Shown: positions 19,795-30,157, numbered from the stretch's first letter. The stretch: DNA of 64,000 nt from Psychrobacter immobilis (GCA_904846265.1 CAJHAA010000001.1:124001-188000), one strand, 5' to 3'. Notes: a model not told the origin generated them from the sequence alone. Numbers and translations: made by a program.

Positions 19795-20673
19795 TAATGA
19801 GTCTCGTAAATGTGCAACGAGCAGTTTTAACTTTTGATCCGGTTGTCTGGCCTTAGGATAAACCGCATATAGCCCCAGCTTCTTGCTGGTGAAACATTGT
19901 AAAATCTGCGTGAGTGTATTTTTCTGTATCTCCTCATAGATCAACACTTGTGGTAAAAAAGCGATACCTAAATCGCTAAGCGCGGCTTGTTTAATTGCAC
20001 TCAGATGATTGCTATGAAACCGACCATGGACAGATATTAATTGCTCTTTGCCGTCTATATATAGCGGCCATGTACTGTTAGCCGTATTATCAAACTTATA
20101 AACCAAGCACTCATGATTCTGTAACTGTTCAGGAGTTTGAGGCGTACCATATTGCTTTAAATAGGCTGGAGTCGCGCATATAATCCACTGGCTATCTATA
20201 AGGCGCCTTGCAATGAGTGAAGAATCCTCAAGCACAGCGGTCCTTAGTGCCAAATCAAATCCTTCCTCTATCAAGTCAACCAATCGATTGGTAATTTGTA
20301 ACTCTACTGACACTTCAGGGTGTTGTTTACAGAATTCGGCAATAGATTCGCTAAATATGAAATTCGCAGAGACCACAGGCATGGTTATACGTATATGGCC
20401 TTTCATATCTTCGCCGTAACCCGTGACAGCATTTTCAGCTTCTTGAAAGGCGGATTTAGCAATTTTAGCTTTGTTATAAAGCGCTCTGCCTGCATCGGTT
20501 AAGCTCAACTTTCTAGTGGTTCTATAAAGCAGTTGTGTATTTAAGTTCTCTTCTAATCTCGCAATGCGCTTGCTCACTACTGAGTTAGTCAATGATAATT
20601 TTTCAGCGACTCTAGAAAATGACCCTTCTTCAACAACTTGAACGAATAAAATCATGTCGTCAGCTTTGGTCAC
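19768..20673 (-). CDS. LysR-family regulator divergent from lactate genes
   Basis: A 301-residue LysR-type regulator. The N-terminal helix-turn-helix (SFSRVAEKLSLTNSVVSKRI) and linker helix are followed by the effector domain, with typical GHIRITMPVV and EGFDLALRTAV stretches. These features resemble the AaeR/DsdC-like group with a short effector domain. It is transcribed away from lldP with a 294-base shared upstream region, the classical arrangement for a LysR protein controlling the divergent operon, so regulation of lactate use is a reasonable inference. The last codons lie within a terminator hairpin. Confidence 0.88.
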   Translation of the reverse strand: MTKADDMILFVQVVEEGSFSRVAEKLSLTNSVVSKRIARLEENLNTQLLYRTTRKLSLTDAGRALYNKAKIAKSAFQEAENAVTGYGEDMKGHIRITMPVVSANFIFSESIAEFCKQHPEVSVELQITNRLVDLIEEGFDLALRTAVLEDSSLIARRLIDSQWIICATPAYLKQYGTPQTPEQLQNHECLVYKFDNTANSTWPLYIDGKEQLISVHGRFHSNHLSAIKQAALSDLGIAFLPQVLIYEEIQKNTLTQILQCFTSKKLGLYAVYPKARQPDQKLKLLVAHLRDSLHQKQAYYC

Positions 20674-20967
20674 ACTTGTTCTCCAATTGCAGTAATGTGT
20701 TTCTGATTATATCAAAAAAGGAAAATAACATTGTCCATTGATGCAATATATCAATGAATTAACAAGGCGTAGACTATTCCAGGGCGTTTTTGACATTGGG
20801 ACATAAACTGTCGCAAGTCGTGCTCGGCTTTTTCTGCAAGACAGATTTAGTAAATAAGCAGTCCCTATTTGTGAATATTTAATACAACTTAGTCATCATG
20901 GGTTCGTCAAAATAAAGGCTTCGATGACTTGGTTCAGGGAAGATCACACAATCAAAAGGATGTAATT

Positions 20968-22671
20968 TTGAATCAAACAATATATGGGCTTTTGGCATTA
21001 CTGCCAATCGTTCTCTGTGGTATTTTTCTGATAGGTTTGCAATGGTCAGCTAAAAAAACAATGCCAATCATTTTAGTGGTTACCGCTGCGCTTGCCATTT
21101 TTATATGGGATATGACGCTTAACCGAGTGTCATCATCTATTATTCAGGGTTTGGTCATTACGGTTTCGGTATTGTGGATAGTCTTTGGGGCTATTTTTTT
21201 GTTGAATACATTGAAACATACTGGTGCAATCGCCGTTATCCGTGCTGGGTTTACTAATGTATCGCCAGATAGGCGTGTGCAAGCCATTATTATTGCATGG
21301 TGCTTTGGCTGCTTTCTTGAGGGTGCCTCTGGTTTTGGTACAGCTGCCGCTATTGCAGCGCCTTTGCTGGTGGCAGTAGGATTTCCGGCGCTGGGTGCAG
21401 TGCTGATGGGAATGATGATACAAAGTACACCTGTATCATTTGGTGCGGTCGGTACGCCTATTGTGATAGGGGTAAATGATGGGTTAGATAAAGCTGACAT
21501 CAGCGCTCAACTGGCACAAGAAGGAGTACAGTGGGGCGAATTTTTACAACTGATTACCAGTCAAGTCGCCATCATTCACGGTGTTATTGGTACGTTTATG
21601 CCACTTTTTATGGTGATGATGCTCACTCGCTTCTTTGGTAAAAACAAAAGCTGGCGGGAAGGCTTTGCGATTTGGCCGTTTGCAATTTTTGCAGGCTTGG
21701 CATTTACAATCCCTTATATGATAACCGGTGTTTTTTTAGGGCCAGAGTTTCCGTCACTGGTCGGTGGCTTGGTTAGTATTACTGTCGTTGTTAATGCTGC
21801 TAAAAGAGGGTTTTTGGTGCCAAAAACCACATGGGATTTTGAACCGCAAAAAAACTGGCCGAGTGAATGGCTTGGTAAGTTAGTGGTCAGTAAAGAAGAT
21901 ATTACGCTGACCTTGAGTGATAAGAAGATGTCCACCCTTATGGCGTGGTTCCCTTATTTACTGGTTGCCCTTTTACTGGTGTTTTCAAGAGTATTTACAG
22001 GCTTTCAGTCTTTACTTAACAGTGTGGCAGTAGACCTAACCTCGATTTTAGGTGAGACAGATATCAGTGCCAGTTTTAGTCCTTTATACTTACCAGGCGG
22101 CTTGTTACTAATTAGTGCTTTGGTTGCCGCCGCTTTTCAAACTAGAAAGCCCGTCAGCGCCCTAAACAGTGCCTTTAAAGAATCAGGCAAGACTGTACTA
22201 GGGGCAGGTTTTGTACTTATTTTTACGATCCCAATGGTTAGAATTTTTATTAATTCAGGCATAAACTTATCAGATGTGGCGAGTATGCCAGTCGCCAGTG
22301 CAGAGTTGTTTTCAGGTACTTTTGGCAATGTTTTTCCATTGATTAGTGCAACCATTGGTGCTTTAGGTGCATTTATCGCAGGCTCTAATACCGTATCTAA
22401 TATGATGTTCAGTCAATTCCAATATGAAGCCGCCATGAGCTTACATATTTCACCTTCTCTAATCATCGCAGCGCAAGCGGTTGGTGCCGCAGCCGGTAAT
22501 ATGGTTGCCATACATAACGTGGTGGCTGCATCAGCAACGGTGGGTTTACTTGGTATGGAGGGCGCCACACTTAGGCGTACTATTTTACCCACCATATACT
22601 ATGTGTTGTTCTGTGGCATCATCGTCATGGCTGCCATTTACATTTTTGGTTTTCAAGGTCCCTTGGCATGA
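20968..22671 (+). CDS. lldP: L-lactate permease
   Basis: A 567-residue inner-membrane transporter of the LctP family with about thirteen hydrophobic segments, which takes up lactate with protons. The family stretches GASGFGTAAAIAAPLLVA, GAVGTPIVIGV and the C-terminal GSNTVSNMMFSQFQ are present. The start is set at TTG 20968, which has AAGGA seven bases upstream; the alternative TTG at 20929 has no ribosome site. The stop overlaps the dld start by a few bases (ATGATGA), so the two genes are translationally coupled. The gene is the first of a lactate operon read divergently from a LysR gene. Confidence 0.95.
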   Translation: MNQTIYGLLALLPIVLCGIFLIGLQWSAKKTMPIILVVTAALAIFIWDMTLNRVSSSIIQGLVITVSVLWIVFGAIFLLNTLKHTGAIAVIRAGFTNVSPDRRVQAIIIAWCFGCFLEGASGFGTAAAIAAPLLVAVGFPALGAVLMGMMIQSTPVSFGAVGTPIVIGVNDGLDKADISAQLAQEGVQWGEFLQLITSQVAIIHGVIGTFMPLFMVMMLTRFFGKNKSWREGFAIWPFAIFAGLAFTIPYMITGVFLGPEFPSLVGGLVSITVVVNAAKRGFLVPKTTWDFEPQKNWPSEWLGKLVVSKEDITLTLSDKKMSTLMAWFPYLLVALLLVFSRVFTGFQSLLNSVAVDLTSILGETDISASFSPLYLPGGLLLISALVAAAFQTRKPVSALNSAFKESGKTVLGAGFVLIFTIPMVRIFINSGINLSDVASMPVASAELFSGTFGNVFPLISATIGALGAFIAGSNTVSNMMFSQFQYEAAMSLHISPSLIIAAQAVGAAAGNMVAIHNVVAASATVGLLGMEGATLRRTILPTIYYVLFCGIIVMAAIYIFGFQGPLA

Positions 22672-24443
22672 TGAATGACACACCATTACAAAATAAGGAG
22701 CGTCATATATCTTCGTCAAATCAAGCTTCTCAAGGCATGCTCAGTCCTGATCAGGTGTTAGGTAAACTAACCAACTTGCTAGGCGCGAGTAATGTACAGG
22801 CTGATCCAGAGAAAAATGAGCACTATAGAATGGGGTGGCGCTCTGGTGGTGGCAGTGCCTTAGCCGTTTTATTTCCGCAAACACTGCTGGAGATTTGGCG
22901 TAGCCTAGAAGTATGCGTTGAAGGCGACTGCATCATTATCATGCAAGCGGCTAAGACAGGTCTGACTGAAGGCTCAACACCGAGCGGTAATGACTACGAT
23001 AGACCAGTTGTGGTGATTAATACGCTTGCAATGAACCAGTTGTATTTGGTGAATGACAACGAGCAAGTGATCAGCTTGCCTGGTGCGACATTGCATCAGT
23101 TGCAAAGTCAGCTTAATGCTGTCAATAGAGCGCCTCATTCCGTCATCGGTTCCTCGACGTTAGGCGCGTCTATTATTGGCGGTATATCTAATAACTCTGG
23201 TGGGGCTTTGGTCAAAAGAGGGCCCGCCTATACCGAGCTTGCGTTGTTTGCCCAAATAAACGAACAAGGACAGCTGGTATTGGTTAATCATCTAGACGTA
23301 GAGCTAGGTGATACGCCAGAAGAAATACTGACTAATTTGCAAAATGGTAATTTTGATAAAAGAGAATTACCTGATAGTGGCAAGCTCGCATCTGACAAAG
23401 AGTACATCGCCAGAGTAAAAGACGTTGATGCAAGCACGCCCAGTCGCTTTAATGCGGACAAGCGCAGACTGTATGAAGCCAGTGGCTGCGCTGGCAAGCT
23501 TGCGGTGTTTGCAGTACGTCTTGACACTTATCCAATAGCGGCAAAAGAGCAAACTTTCTACATAGGTACCAACAGTGTGAGTGAGCTTGCACAGCTCAGA
23601 AGACAGATACTATCCCGCTTCGACAATATCCCTGAAGTGGGCGAGTATATGCACCGTGATATATTTGATGTCTCCGCTAAATACGGTAAAGACACGTTCT
23701 TGAGTATCAAGCATCTCGGTACAAATGCTTTACCTAGATTGTTTTCTATCAAAGGCGCTATGGATGCAAAGTTCCATAAATGGTCATGGATGCCAAAGCA
23801 TTTTACTGACAAAGTCATGCAGTTTATCGCTACTCTATTTCCAAAGCATTTGCCCAAGCGCATGATGGAGTACCGCAATCAGTACGAGCATCACCTAATC
23901 ATAAAAATGAGTGATGAAGGTATAGCAGAGGCTCAAGATTTTCTGAAGACGTTTTTTGATGCGTCGGACACGGGTAACTATTTTGAATGTAGTCAGGAAG
24001 AGTCAGAAAGCGCGCTTTTAAATCGTTTTGCAGCAGCCGGTGCCGCATTACGCTATGAAATCATACATGAAAAAGAAGTCGGTGAGATATTAGCGCTGGA
24101 TATTGCCATACCACGTAATGAGCTAGAGTGGCTTGAAAGCTTGCCTGAAGACATTGAAAAACACTTAGAAAAGAAGCTGTATTACGGACATTTCTTTTGT
24201 TATGTGTTTCATCAAGACTATATTTTGAAGAAGGGCAGTGATGTCAAGCTTGTTAAAAAGATGATGTTGGAGCTATTGAGCGCACGCGGAGCCAAATATC
24301 CTGCTGAGCATAATGTGGGGCACTTGTATGAAGCAGAACCTGATTTGCAAAACTTCTATAAAAGTCTAGACCCAACCAATAGCTTTAATCCGGGTATTGG
24401 CAAAATGTCGAAAACCAAACGTAATTGCTCTTGCTGTGTGTAA
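22668..24443 (+). CDS. dld: quinone-dependent D-lactate dehydrogenase
   Basis: A 591-residue FAD enzyme that oxidises D-lactate to pyruvate and passes electrons to membrane quinone. It aligns along its whole length with E. coli Dld as remembered: the FAD-domain segment MQAAKTGLTEGSTPSGNDYD, then SVIGSSTLGASIIGGISNNS, SGCAGKLAVFAVRLDT, GEYMHRDIFD, and near the C-terminus AEHNVGHLY with NPGIGKMSK. A Cys pair near the end (NCSCCV) is unusual. It lacks membrane-spanning segments and should be peripheral on the inner membrane. It is coupled to lldP, with lldD following, so both lactate enantiomers are covered. Confidence 0.95.
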   Translation: MMNDTPLQNKERHISSSNQASQGMLSPDQVLGKLTNLLGASNVQADPEKNEHYRMGWRSGGGSALAVLFPQTLLEIWRSLEVCVEGDCIIIMQAAKTGLTEGSTPSGNDYDRPVVVINTLAMNQLYLVNDNEQVISLPGATLHQLQSQLNAVNRAPHSVIGSSTLGASIIGGISNNSGGALVKRGPAYTELALFAQINEQGQLVLVNHLDVELGDTPEEILTNLQNGNFDKRELPDSGKLASDKEYIARVKDVDASTPSRFNADKRRLYEASGCAGKLAVFAVRLDTYPIAAKEQTFYIGTNSVSELAQLRRQILSRFDNIPEVGEYMHRDIFDVSAKYGKDTFLSIKHLGTNALPRLFSIKGAMDAKFHKWSWMPKHFTDKVMQFIATLFPKHLPKRMMEYRNQYEHHLIIKMSDEGIAEAQDFLKTFFDASDTGNYFECSQEESESALLNRFAAAGAALRYEIIHEKEVGEILALDIAIPRNELEWLESLPEDIEKHLEKKLYYGHFFCYVFHQDYILKKGSDVKLVKKMMLELLSARGAKYPAEHNVGHLYEAEPDLQNFYKSLDPTNSFNPGIGKMSKTKRNCSCCV

Positions 24444-24570
24444 TAGTGAGTGTGGGTTGAGCTTGCCGCTTCAAAAATAAGCCAATTGCATCCATCGTTT
24501 AGCACTAATCAATAAATAATTAGAGATTCAAAAATATTACATAGATATCTAACAGAATAAGGGCAAGCGT

Positions 24571-25713
24571 ATGATTATTTCATCTCCAAACGACTACAGG
24601 GCTGCTGCCAAGCGCCGACTGCCACCATTTCTATTTCATTATATAGATGGCGGTGCTTATGAGGAATATACCTTAAAACATAATGTTGAAGATTTATCAA
24701 AAATTGCCCTTAGACAACGTGTACTGAATGATATGTCACAGCTTAGTCTCGAAACGCAGTTATTCAATGAAACTCTGTCTATGCCTGTAGCGTTGTCACC
24801 CGTGGGTCTGACAGGCATGTATGCCCGCCGCGGAGAAGTGCAGGCCGCTATGGCAGCCGATCAAAAAGGCATTCCGTTTACCATGTCGACAGTTTCGGTT
24901 TGTCCGATTGAAGAAGTAGCGCCTAGAATTAACCGTCCAATGTGGTTTCAGCTTTACGTATTAAAGGACCGAGGTTTTATGAAAAATGCCTTGGAGCGTG
25001 CCAAAGCGGCGGGTTGTTCGACCTTGGTTTTTACGGTAGATATGCCAGTACCAGGGGCACGCTACCGAGATATGCACTCTGGTATGAGCGGTAAAAATGC
25101 TGCTATGCGCCGTTACTTCCAGTCTATGACGCATCCGCAATGGGCATGGGATGTAGGGCTAAATGGCCGTCCGCACGATCTGGGTAATATCTCTACTTAT
25201 TTAGGCAAGCCAACAGGATTGGAAGACTATATAGGCTGGCTAGGTAATAACTTTGATCCCTCTATTTCTTGGAAAGATTTAGATTGGATTCGCGAGTACT
25301 GGGACGGACCTATGGTCATCAAAGGTATTTTGGACCCAGAAGATGCCAAAGATGCGGTGCGTTTTGGAGCCGACGGCATAGTCGTATCCAATCATGGTGG
25401 ACGACAACTGGACGGTGTTTTATCCAGTGCACGTGCTCTGCCTCCTATTGCCGATGCGGTGAAAGGAGAGATTAAAATCTTAGCAGACTCTGGTATACGC
25501 AATGGCTTAGATATTGTGCGCATGTTGGCTTTGGGCGCTGATATTTGCATGCTAGGGCGCGCCTTTATTTATGCTTTGGCAGCGGATGGCGGTGCAGGGG
25601 TAAGCAATTTGTTAGAACTGCTAGATAAAGAAATACGCGTCGCAATGACCTTGACTGGTGCTAAAACGATTGCTGATATTAATTCTGATTGTTTGGTAAA
25701 GCTGGATAATTAA
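24571..25713 (+). CDS. lldD: FMN-dependent L-lactate dehydrogenase
   Basis: A 380-residue alpha-hydroxy-acid oxidase family enzyme that oxidises L-lactate to pyruvate at the inner membrane. It starts [20 protein letters not shown], as LldD does. It has the FMN-binding barrel, with the substrate-binding [10 protein letters not shown] region, [11 protein letters not shown] carrying the conserved lysine, and the active-site motif [12 protein letters not shown] with the catalytic His. [10 protein letters not shown] and LGRAFIYAL follow. It lies 127 bases after dld on the same strand and probably ends the operon. No hairpin terminator was obvious immediately after it. Confidence 0.96.
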   Translation: MIISSPNDYRAAAKRRLPPFLFHYIDGGAYEEYTLKHNVEDLSKIALRQRVLNDMSQLSLETQLFNETLSMPVALSPVGLTGMYARRGEVQAAMAADQKGIPFTMSTVSVCPIEEVAPRINRPMWFQLYVLKDRGFMKNALERAKAAGCSTLVFTVDMPVPGARYRDMHSGMSGKNAAMRRYFQSMTHPQWAWDVGLNGRPHDLGNISTYLGKPTGLEDYIGWLGNNFDPSISWKDLDWIREYWDGPMVIKGILDPEDAKDAVRFGADGIVVSNHGGRQLDGVLSSARALPPIADAVKGEIKILADSGIRNGLDIVRMLALGADICMLGRAFIYALAADGGAGVSNLLELLDKEIRVAMTLTGAKTIADINSDCLVKLDN

Positions 25714-25832
25714 ACCGATGCTATAGAGTTTGTCAGTACATGAAGTGAGCTCATGCAGATAAGATACCGGAGATTAGAAGCCGTCAGCTTGGTCGTTGAT
25801 CACAAGCGCGAGGTTGCAGAAATATCCAATAT

Positions 25833-25932
25833 CTAGGCTACCAACAATCGAATGTTAGGGTGTTTTGGTTGTTATGTGATGACTGGGAATGAGATGCTAT
25901 GCAAAAGATTATTGTGCATTGTGAATGCTAAT
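25833..25932 (+). repeat. diverged direct repeat, left copy
   Basis: About 100 bases that align with 28023-28124 at roughly 70% identity by eye. Shared blocks include GCTACCAA, AATCGA, TTTGGTT, GTGATGA, AATGA, TATGCAAA and TGTGAA in the same order. The pair brackets the integrase gene and the decayed region. The copies are too diverged to be recent attachment sites. Confidence 0.6.
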
Positions 25933-25959
25933 AGGTATATTATTAACGTAAAGTAAGTA

Positions 25960-27237
25960 TTACGTTGAACCCCGGAGCTTATCTATATAGTCTGCCCAAT
26001 CTTGCATCATGTGTACCCTAGTATCTATTTCATCTAATCGGTTATAAGCGCCACCATGCGTGTCCTTTATTCGATGTCCTAATTGCAGCTCGGTCACGAT
26101 ATCTGAATAACGCAACTCAGGTTGCTCCATAAGTAAGGTTTTAGCTGATGCTCGGAATCCATGAGCGCATTGCACATCTTTATAGCCAAGCCTATGAAAT
26201 ATCTGTACTAAAGTCGCTTTGCTAATATAAGAATTACTTGAGGCACGTATCGATGCAAATACGTGTTCTTTGTGACCTGTAATTGCTTGTATTCTTCGTA
26301 AGCGCTCAATTACTTGAGTGGCTAGTGGTACAACTAAGTGCGATACCATGTCATCACGACCTTCGCCTTTAGTAGGAGAAAACTCCCATAGCTTGTCATC
26401 CCAATCTATATCTTGCCAACGCATAGACCGCAAATCGATACTACGCACAAAGACATACGGTAGTAAATTCATCGCTTCTAATGTGGTTTTACTTGCACCT
26501 TTGAAATTGGACATATCGTTCAGGAGGGTGGCAAACTGATCAGGCTTGGTAATGGCTGGTAAGTGGTTACCTGAGCTAGCAGGTGCGAGCTCGCCACGTG
26601 TATCAATAGCTACGTTTCTATCGCATAATCCTCTTGCAACAGCAAATGAGAAGACCTTTTCAGTATAAAGCCGAGTGCTGGCACCAACGAAGGTTGCTTG
26701 GTTTTCATTATTTTGAATCGCCTCACATACACTCAATATCATCTCGCTCGTGATATCGTTCATTCTTAAGTCACCAATCTCACGACACATATACCCTAGA
26801 CATAAATCCCAAAATTTAAGGGTTGAGTCACTAAACGCACGTTTCCTAGATTTACTATGGTGACGACTTGACGTTTTGTGATCTCGCCACGCTTGTGTGA
26901 TTTCAGAAAATGTGGCGTTCTTTAGATGAGCATACTTATTGACTTGTTCTTTTTTATGAATGGCTTTAGGGTTGGAGCCTTGTGCGACCGTGCTAAGTAT
27001 AGTTTCTGCTTTATACTTAGCTTCATATAGACTGATATCTTCGACCTTACCTAGCATTATTCTAGGGCGCTTACCATCGATATGCGGATGAGCGTACCGT
27101 AAGTAGTATTCCTTTTTACCATTTGGATAAATACGCAGACTTAAACCCGCGATACCTGAGACACTGACAGAGTAATCTTTATCTCGGCATTCAAGTTTAT
27201 TGATATCATTTAAATTATCGACAGCCATGAGGTGCAT
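25960..27237 (-). CDS. tyrosine recombinase (P4-type integrase)
   Basis: A 425-residue site-specific integrase. An N-terminal DUF4102-like arm-binding domain (SGIAGLSLRIYPNGKKEYYL, then MLGKVEDISLYEAK) is followed by the core-binding domain and a catalytic domain. The catalytic Arg appears in RSIDLRSMRWQDIDW, the H-x-x-R pair in CAHGFRASAKT, a histidine in QLGHRIKD and the tyrosine nucleophile in GGAYNRLDE, so the enzyme looks intact. Such integrases usually sit just downstream of a tRNA or tmRNA gene; none can be seen next to this one, and no other phage or island genes accompany it. A direct repeat TGGACACTAACATGGACACT upstream (about 27364-27383) could be an arm-type site. Confidence 0.9.
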   Translation of the reverse strand: MHLMAVDNLNDINKLECRDKDYSVSVSGIAGLSLRIYPNGKKEYYLRYAHPHIDGKRPRIMLGKVEDISLYEAKYKAETILSTVAQGSNPKAIHKKEQVNKYAHLKNATFSEITQAWRDHKTSSRHHSKSRKRAFSDSTLKFWDLCLGYMCREIGDLRMNDITSEMILSVCEAIQNNENQATFVGASTRLYTEKVFSFAVARGLCDRNVAIDTRGELAPASSGNHLPAITKPDQFATLLNDMSNFKGASKTTLEAMNLLPYVFVRSIDLRSMRWQDIDWDDKLWEFSPTKGEGRDDMVSHLVVPLATQVIERLRRIQAITGHKEHVFASIRASSNSYISKATLVQIFHRLGYKDVQCAHGFRASAKTLLMEQPELRYSDIVTELQLGHRIKDTHGGAYNRLDEIDTRVHMMQDWADYIDKLRGST

Positions 27238-28022
27238 CCGTCAGCTTTATAAGCTAGGTAAATTGTGAGTGTTAATCTATTATCTCTATACTTAGATTTA
27301 GAGCAATCTTTGCGCACGTTTTATGAGTCCTGAAAAGCGTCTTCTGGGAAACGTAGATAGCTATTGGACACTAACATGGACACTATTATTCATTAGTGAG
27401 TTTACAAAACCCTTTAAATATAAGGTTAAAAAGTATAATCATCCCCAACCTTCACTTGGGGATAATTATAGTATAGTGGAGAAAGAAGGAGTAATCTATT
27501 TTTTGTTGATATATATGGCGTTTGAAGGAATAAACTTTACATAGATTAAAAGTAAGAGTGCTGTTTGCTATTGGCAATAGAGTCCTTCGACGTATTTGCA
27601 CGAAAAACCGTGCTCTTGTACTCGCACAGAATGCCTTAATCAGGGTGATAGTACTGTTCTGTGCAAATTTGGAAGGCATCAACTCAATGCCTTAGATTAA
27701 GATATCTCAGGAAGAACGAGAGATGTTAGAAAAGACCAATGAATGTTTCACTAATCTAGAAGACTATTTTGGTGACTTTAAATAAGAGCGTATTACAACG
27801 TAGTTAGCTATGATAAGAGCAGCTATAAGGTGTATCTAGACTTGGACTTACTGATATGCCAAGTAGGCGCATTGCCAGAGCTTGTATGCGTGCTTATCAA
27901 TGATATAGAGTAATAGGCATTCAGAACGGTTATTGCTTTTACTTTGAGCTGATTGTCACTTGGTGGCGAATATTTCTGTACCTAACGTAATTCAAGCATA
28001 TTCGCATTAATGAGGAAGTCGG

Positions 28023-28124
28023 CTAAGCTACCAAAAATCGATTGATGAGTGATTTGGTTATTAGGTGATGATTAGAAATGACAGATTATGCAAAGGGCTT
28101 GGTAGGTACTGTGAAGGTAATAAG
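28023..28124 (+). repeat. diverged direct repeat, right copy
   Basis: Partner of the repeat at 25833-25932, in the same orientation, about 2.2 kb away. The two copies keep the order of short identical blocks but differ at roughly three positions in ten. Confidence 0.6.
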
Positions 28125-28431
28125 CTTAGCAATGATGAGCAGAGCAAGATTACCAAACAGACTAACTTTGAATTAATAGTAAAATTACTGTATCTACAAC
28201 ATGTCTATAATAGGCTTCTGGAATATATATAGTGAGAGGCTATTAGCGACTTGAATTAATACATTAATCGATTACAGATACACTAGGATCTATGAAGACT
28301 CTATACATTAAGGCTTCAAGATATATCAGTTAGTAATTATACTAGCGGTGATTACAATGATTATTTGAACAGGTAACACATATCATGGTTAAGCAATTAA
28401 CAACCAGACTGACTAACGATTTACTGTTTAA

Positions 28432-28550
28432 TTATAATCCCATGAACTTATCATCAGGTACCGTCCCTTTAACATAATATACATTATGCGAAAACAAACC
28501 AATAGCTTTATAAGTTAGGCCCATAGTTTTATACAGTGCGATTTATAAGC
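28432..28550 (-). pseudogene. C-terminal remnant of an unidentified protein
   Basis: In one minus-strand frame about 35 codons read coherently as ALYKTMGLTYKAIGLF, then SHNVYYVKGTVPDDKFMGL and a stop at 28432-28434. No start or upstream domain survives. I do not recognise the family; the residue use looks like true coding sequence rather than noise. Confidence 0.35.
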
Positions 28551-28633
28551 TCTCAAGATTGTCTCTGTGATTTTTATTCAGGGTTTATAACTTTTTATAT
28601 TTAGGTATCAATAAAAATAATGCTCAGCATTGG

Positions 28634-29119
28634 CTAGCGACAGGTTTCTAGTAAATGCTTGCGCAAAGACTTGCCATCTTCACCTAAAATCACATCTGCC
28701 ACTCGGCAATTGGCATTGTCATCGGTACCATTACATGACAACTCATAATAAACATTGCTGCCATGTGCCAAACTTACTTGCACCAATCCTTGGTCAGTCA
28801 TCGAAAACTGTTTGTCTTGGGCATAATCAGGATCTTGCGAATCCCACAATACATCATAATCAACATGACAAGATATTTGCTCTCTATCAAAATAGTCTTG
28901 CTCAATCTGCATCGCGGCTTGTAGATCTGGGTCGGCATACTGTTGCAATACGACTGGATTATCCATGCCTTGATTGCTGACGTCTTGCTGATACATGTTG
29001 CTAATGGTCGCTATTTTTATGGCTGCATAAGTCTGAGTTGACTCTGCTATATCAGCTATAGCAGAATTGGTTGCTATCAGTCCCATAGCTAGCAGCGTCA
29101 GTGAATAATGTGTTGGCAT
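28634..29119 (-). CDS. small secreted protein of unknown function
   Basis: A 161-residue protein with a clear signal peptide, MPTHYSLTLLAMGLIATNSA, and a likely cleavage near AIAD. The mature part is acidic and carries three cysteines (SCHVDYD, LSCNGTD, NCRVAD) plus one near the C-terminus, so disulfides in the periplasm are plausible. The frame allows TTG at 29140, but ATG at 29117-29119 gives the better signal peptide and follows AGAGAA. It is flanked by the decayed region on one side and a divergent lipoprotein gene on the other. It resembles DUF3828-like small periplasmic proteins only loosely; function unknown. Confidence 0.65.
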   Translation of the reverse strand: MPTHYSLTLLAMGLIATNSAIADIAESTQTYAAIKIATISNMYQQDVSNQGMDNPVVLQQYADPDLQAAMQIEQDYFDREQISCHVDYDVLWDSQDPDYAQDKQFSMTDQGLVQVSLAHGSNVYYELSCNGTDDNANCRVADVILGEDGKSLRKHLLETCR

Positions 29120-29342
29120 GGCGTTCTCTACGAGCTTCAATGATATAAGTGTTATAAACCATTACATCATAACCATATTATGACTCTGCTGTATTATCGT
29201 ATCATTCCGGTTTATCTACTAAAAACGATCTATTACTTAATAACTTTTAAATAATAAATTTTTGCTTAGTAATCTTGTGAAATTTGCCCAATTATATTCA
29301 CAGTAACGTATATTTCGATAACCACTGCGATAAGGATGCTTC

Positions 29343-30008
29343 ATGACCCTATTATCTACTTTCAAAGACCGTTCATCTAAATTAACCGTTGGCGGCGCAT
29401 TGGCTTTGGCGCTAGCAGCAACTGGCTGTCAATCTTCTGCTGAATCCAATATAGCCACTCCAAATCAATCTAACGGCCATTCATCAACGCCCGTTGTCTC
29501 CGATATCAGTCAGCAAACCCTTAAGCAGCAAGCCTTACGTATTCAGCGCGCGCTTGCGAATAAAGACTTCGCTCGCATCACCAATGATATTCATCCGACC
29601 CGTGGCGTCCGTTTTTCGATGTATGCCTATGTGCGTCCTGAGACGGATAAAGTCTTTAGCCGTGAACAATTCGCCCAATATTTGCAACAGTCCAAAATTC
29701 GTTTTACTTGGGGTGAAAAAGACGGTACGGGCGATCTACTCGTCACGCCACTACCTACATATTTAGACACGTGGATTGATGCTAGCCAATTTAACAATGC
29801 CAATATCAGTATTAATGAGTTCCAACACAGTGGGAATATGATTAACAACCTAAAGAAAATTTATCCCAATTCAGAGGTTGTCGAGTTTTATCATAAAGGC
29901 TCAGAGGAATATTCCGGTATGGATTGGCGTATCATGCGTTTAGTGTTTGAAGAATATCAAGGTAAACGCTATTTGGTCGCTATTGTGAATGAGCAATGGA
30001 CAACTTAA
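29343..30008 (+). CDS. predicted lipoprotein of unknown function
   Basis: A 221-residue lipoprotein with a signal sequence ending in the lipobox LALAATGC, acylated Cys near residue 29. The mature domain has aromatic and charged stretches (MYAYVRPETDKVFSREQF, IRFTWGEKDGTGDLL, MDWRIMRLVFEEYQGKRY) of mixed alpha/beta character. This layout resembles solute-binding or NTF2-like small domains, but no family was recognised. The gene stands alone, divergent from the secreted protein gene at 28634 and followed by its own terminator. Confidence 0.75.
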   Translation: MTLLSTFKDRSSKLTVGGALALALAATGCQSSAESNIATPNQSNGHSSTPVVSDISQQTLKQQALRIQRALANKDFARITNDIHPTRGVRFSMYAYVRPETDKVFSREQFAQYLQQSKIRFTWGEKDGTGDLLVTPLPTYLDTWIDASQFNNANISINEFQHSGNMINNLKKIYPNSEVVEFYHKGSEEYSGMDWRIMRLVFEEYQGKRYLVAIVNEQWTT

Positions 30009-30054
30009 ATAATTTTTATCTATAAAAACATAGACTTAAATGAAAAATAAGCAA

Positions 30055-30095
30055 AAAAAAGGCGGTGTCATAAAACCTATGCACTGCCCTTTTTT
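30055..30095 (+). terminator. rho-independent terminator
   Basis: Arms AAAAAAGGCGGTG and CACTGCCCTTTTTT form an imperfect stem ending in a T run, about 45 bases past the lipoprotein stop codon. It could serve both strands, as the minus-strand gene at 30158 also ends nearby. Confidence 0.7.
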
Positions 30096-30157
30096 ATTGC
30101 TTTTTCATGCCTATATATTCATTATCGAACATTAATAGTGACTATTAATGATTTTGA

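Larger units (their letters stand above)
27238..28633. other. decayed, gene-free accessory DNA next to the integrase
   Basis: About 1.4 kb with no credible intact gene. It contains short open stretches interrupted by stops, such as NECFTNLEDYFGDF near 27740 and VYLDLDLLICQVGALPELV near 27830-27890 (plus). A hairpin lies at 27434-27470 with arms around ATCCCCAA and TTGGGGAT. The right copy of the diverged repeat is at 28023-28124, and a minus-strand protein remnant lies at 28432-28550. The picture is an eroded mobile element. Confidence 0.6.

Noticed and set aside
25714..25960. tRNA attachment site for the integrase
   Set aside because: No tRNA cloverleaf or 3' tRNA fragment could be found on either side of the integrase gene.
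27452..27682. A 76-residue minus-strand frame in the decayed region
   Set aside because: No ribosome site and no resemblance to known proteins; the surrounding DNA is degenerate.
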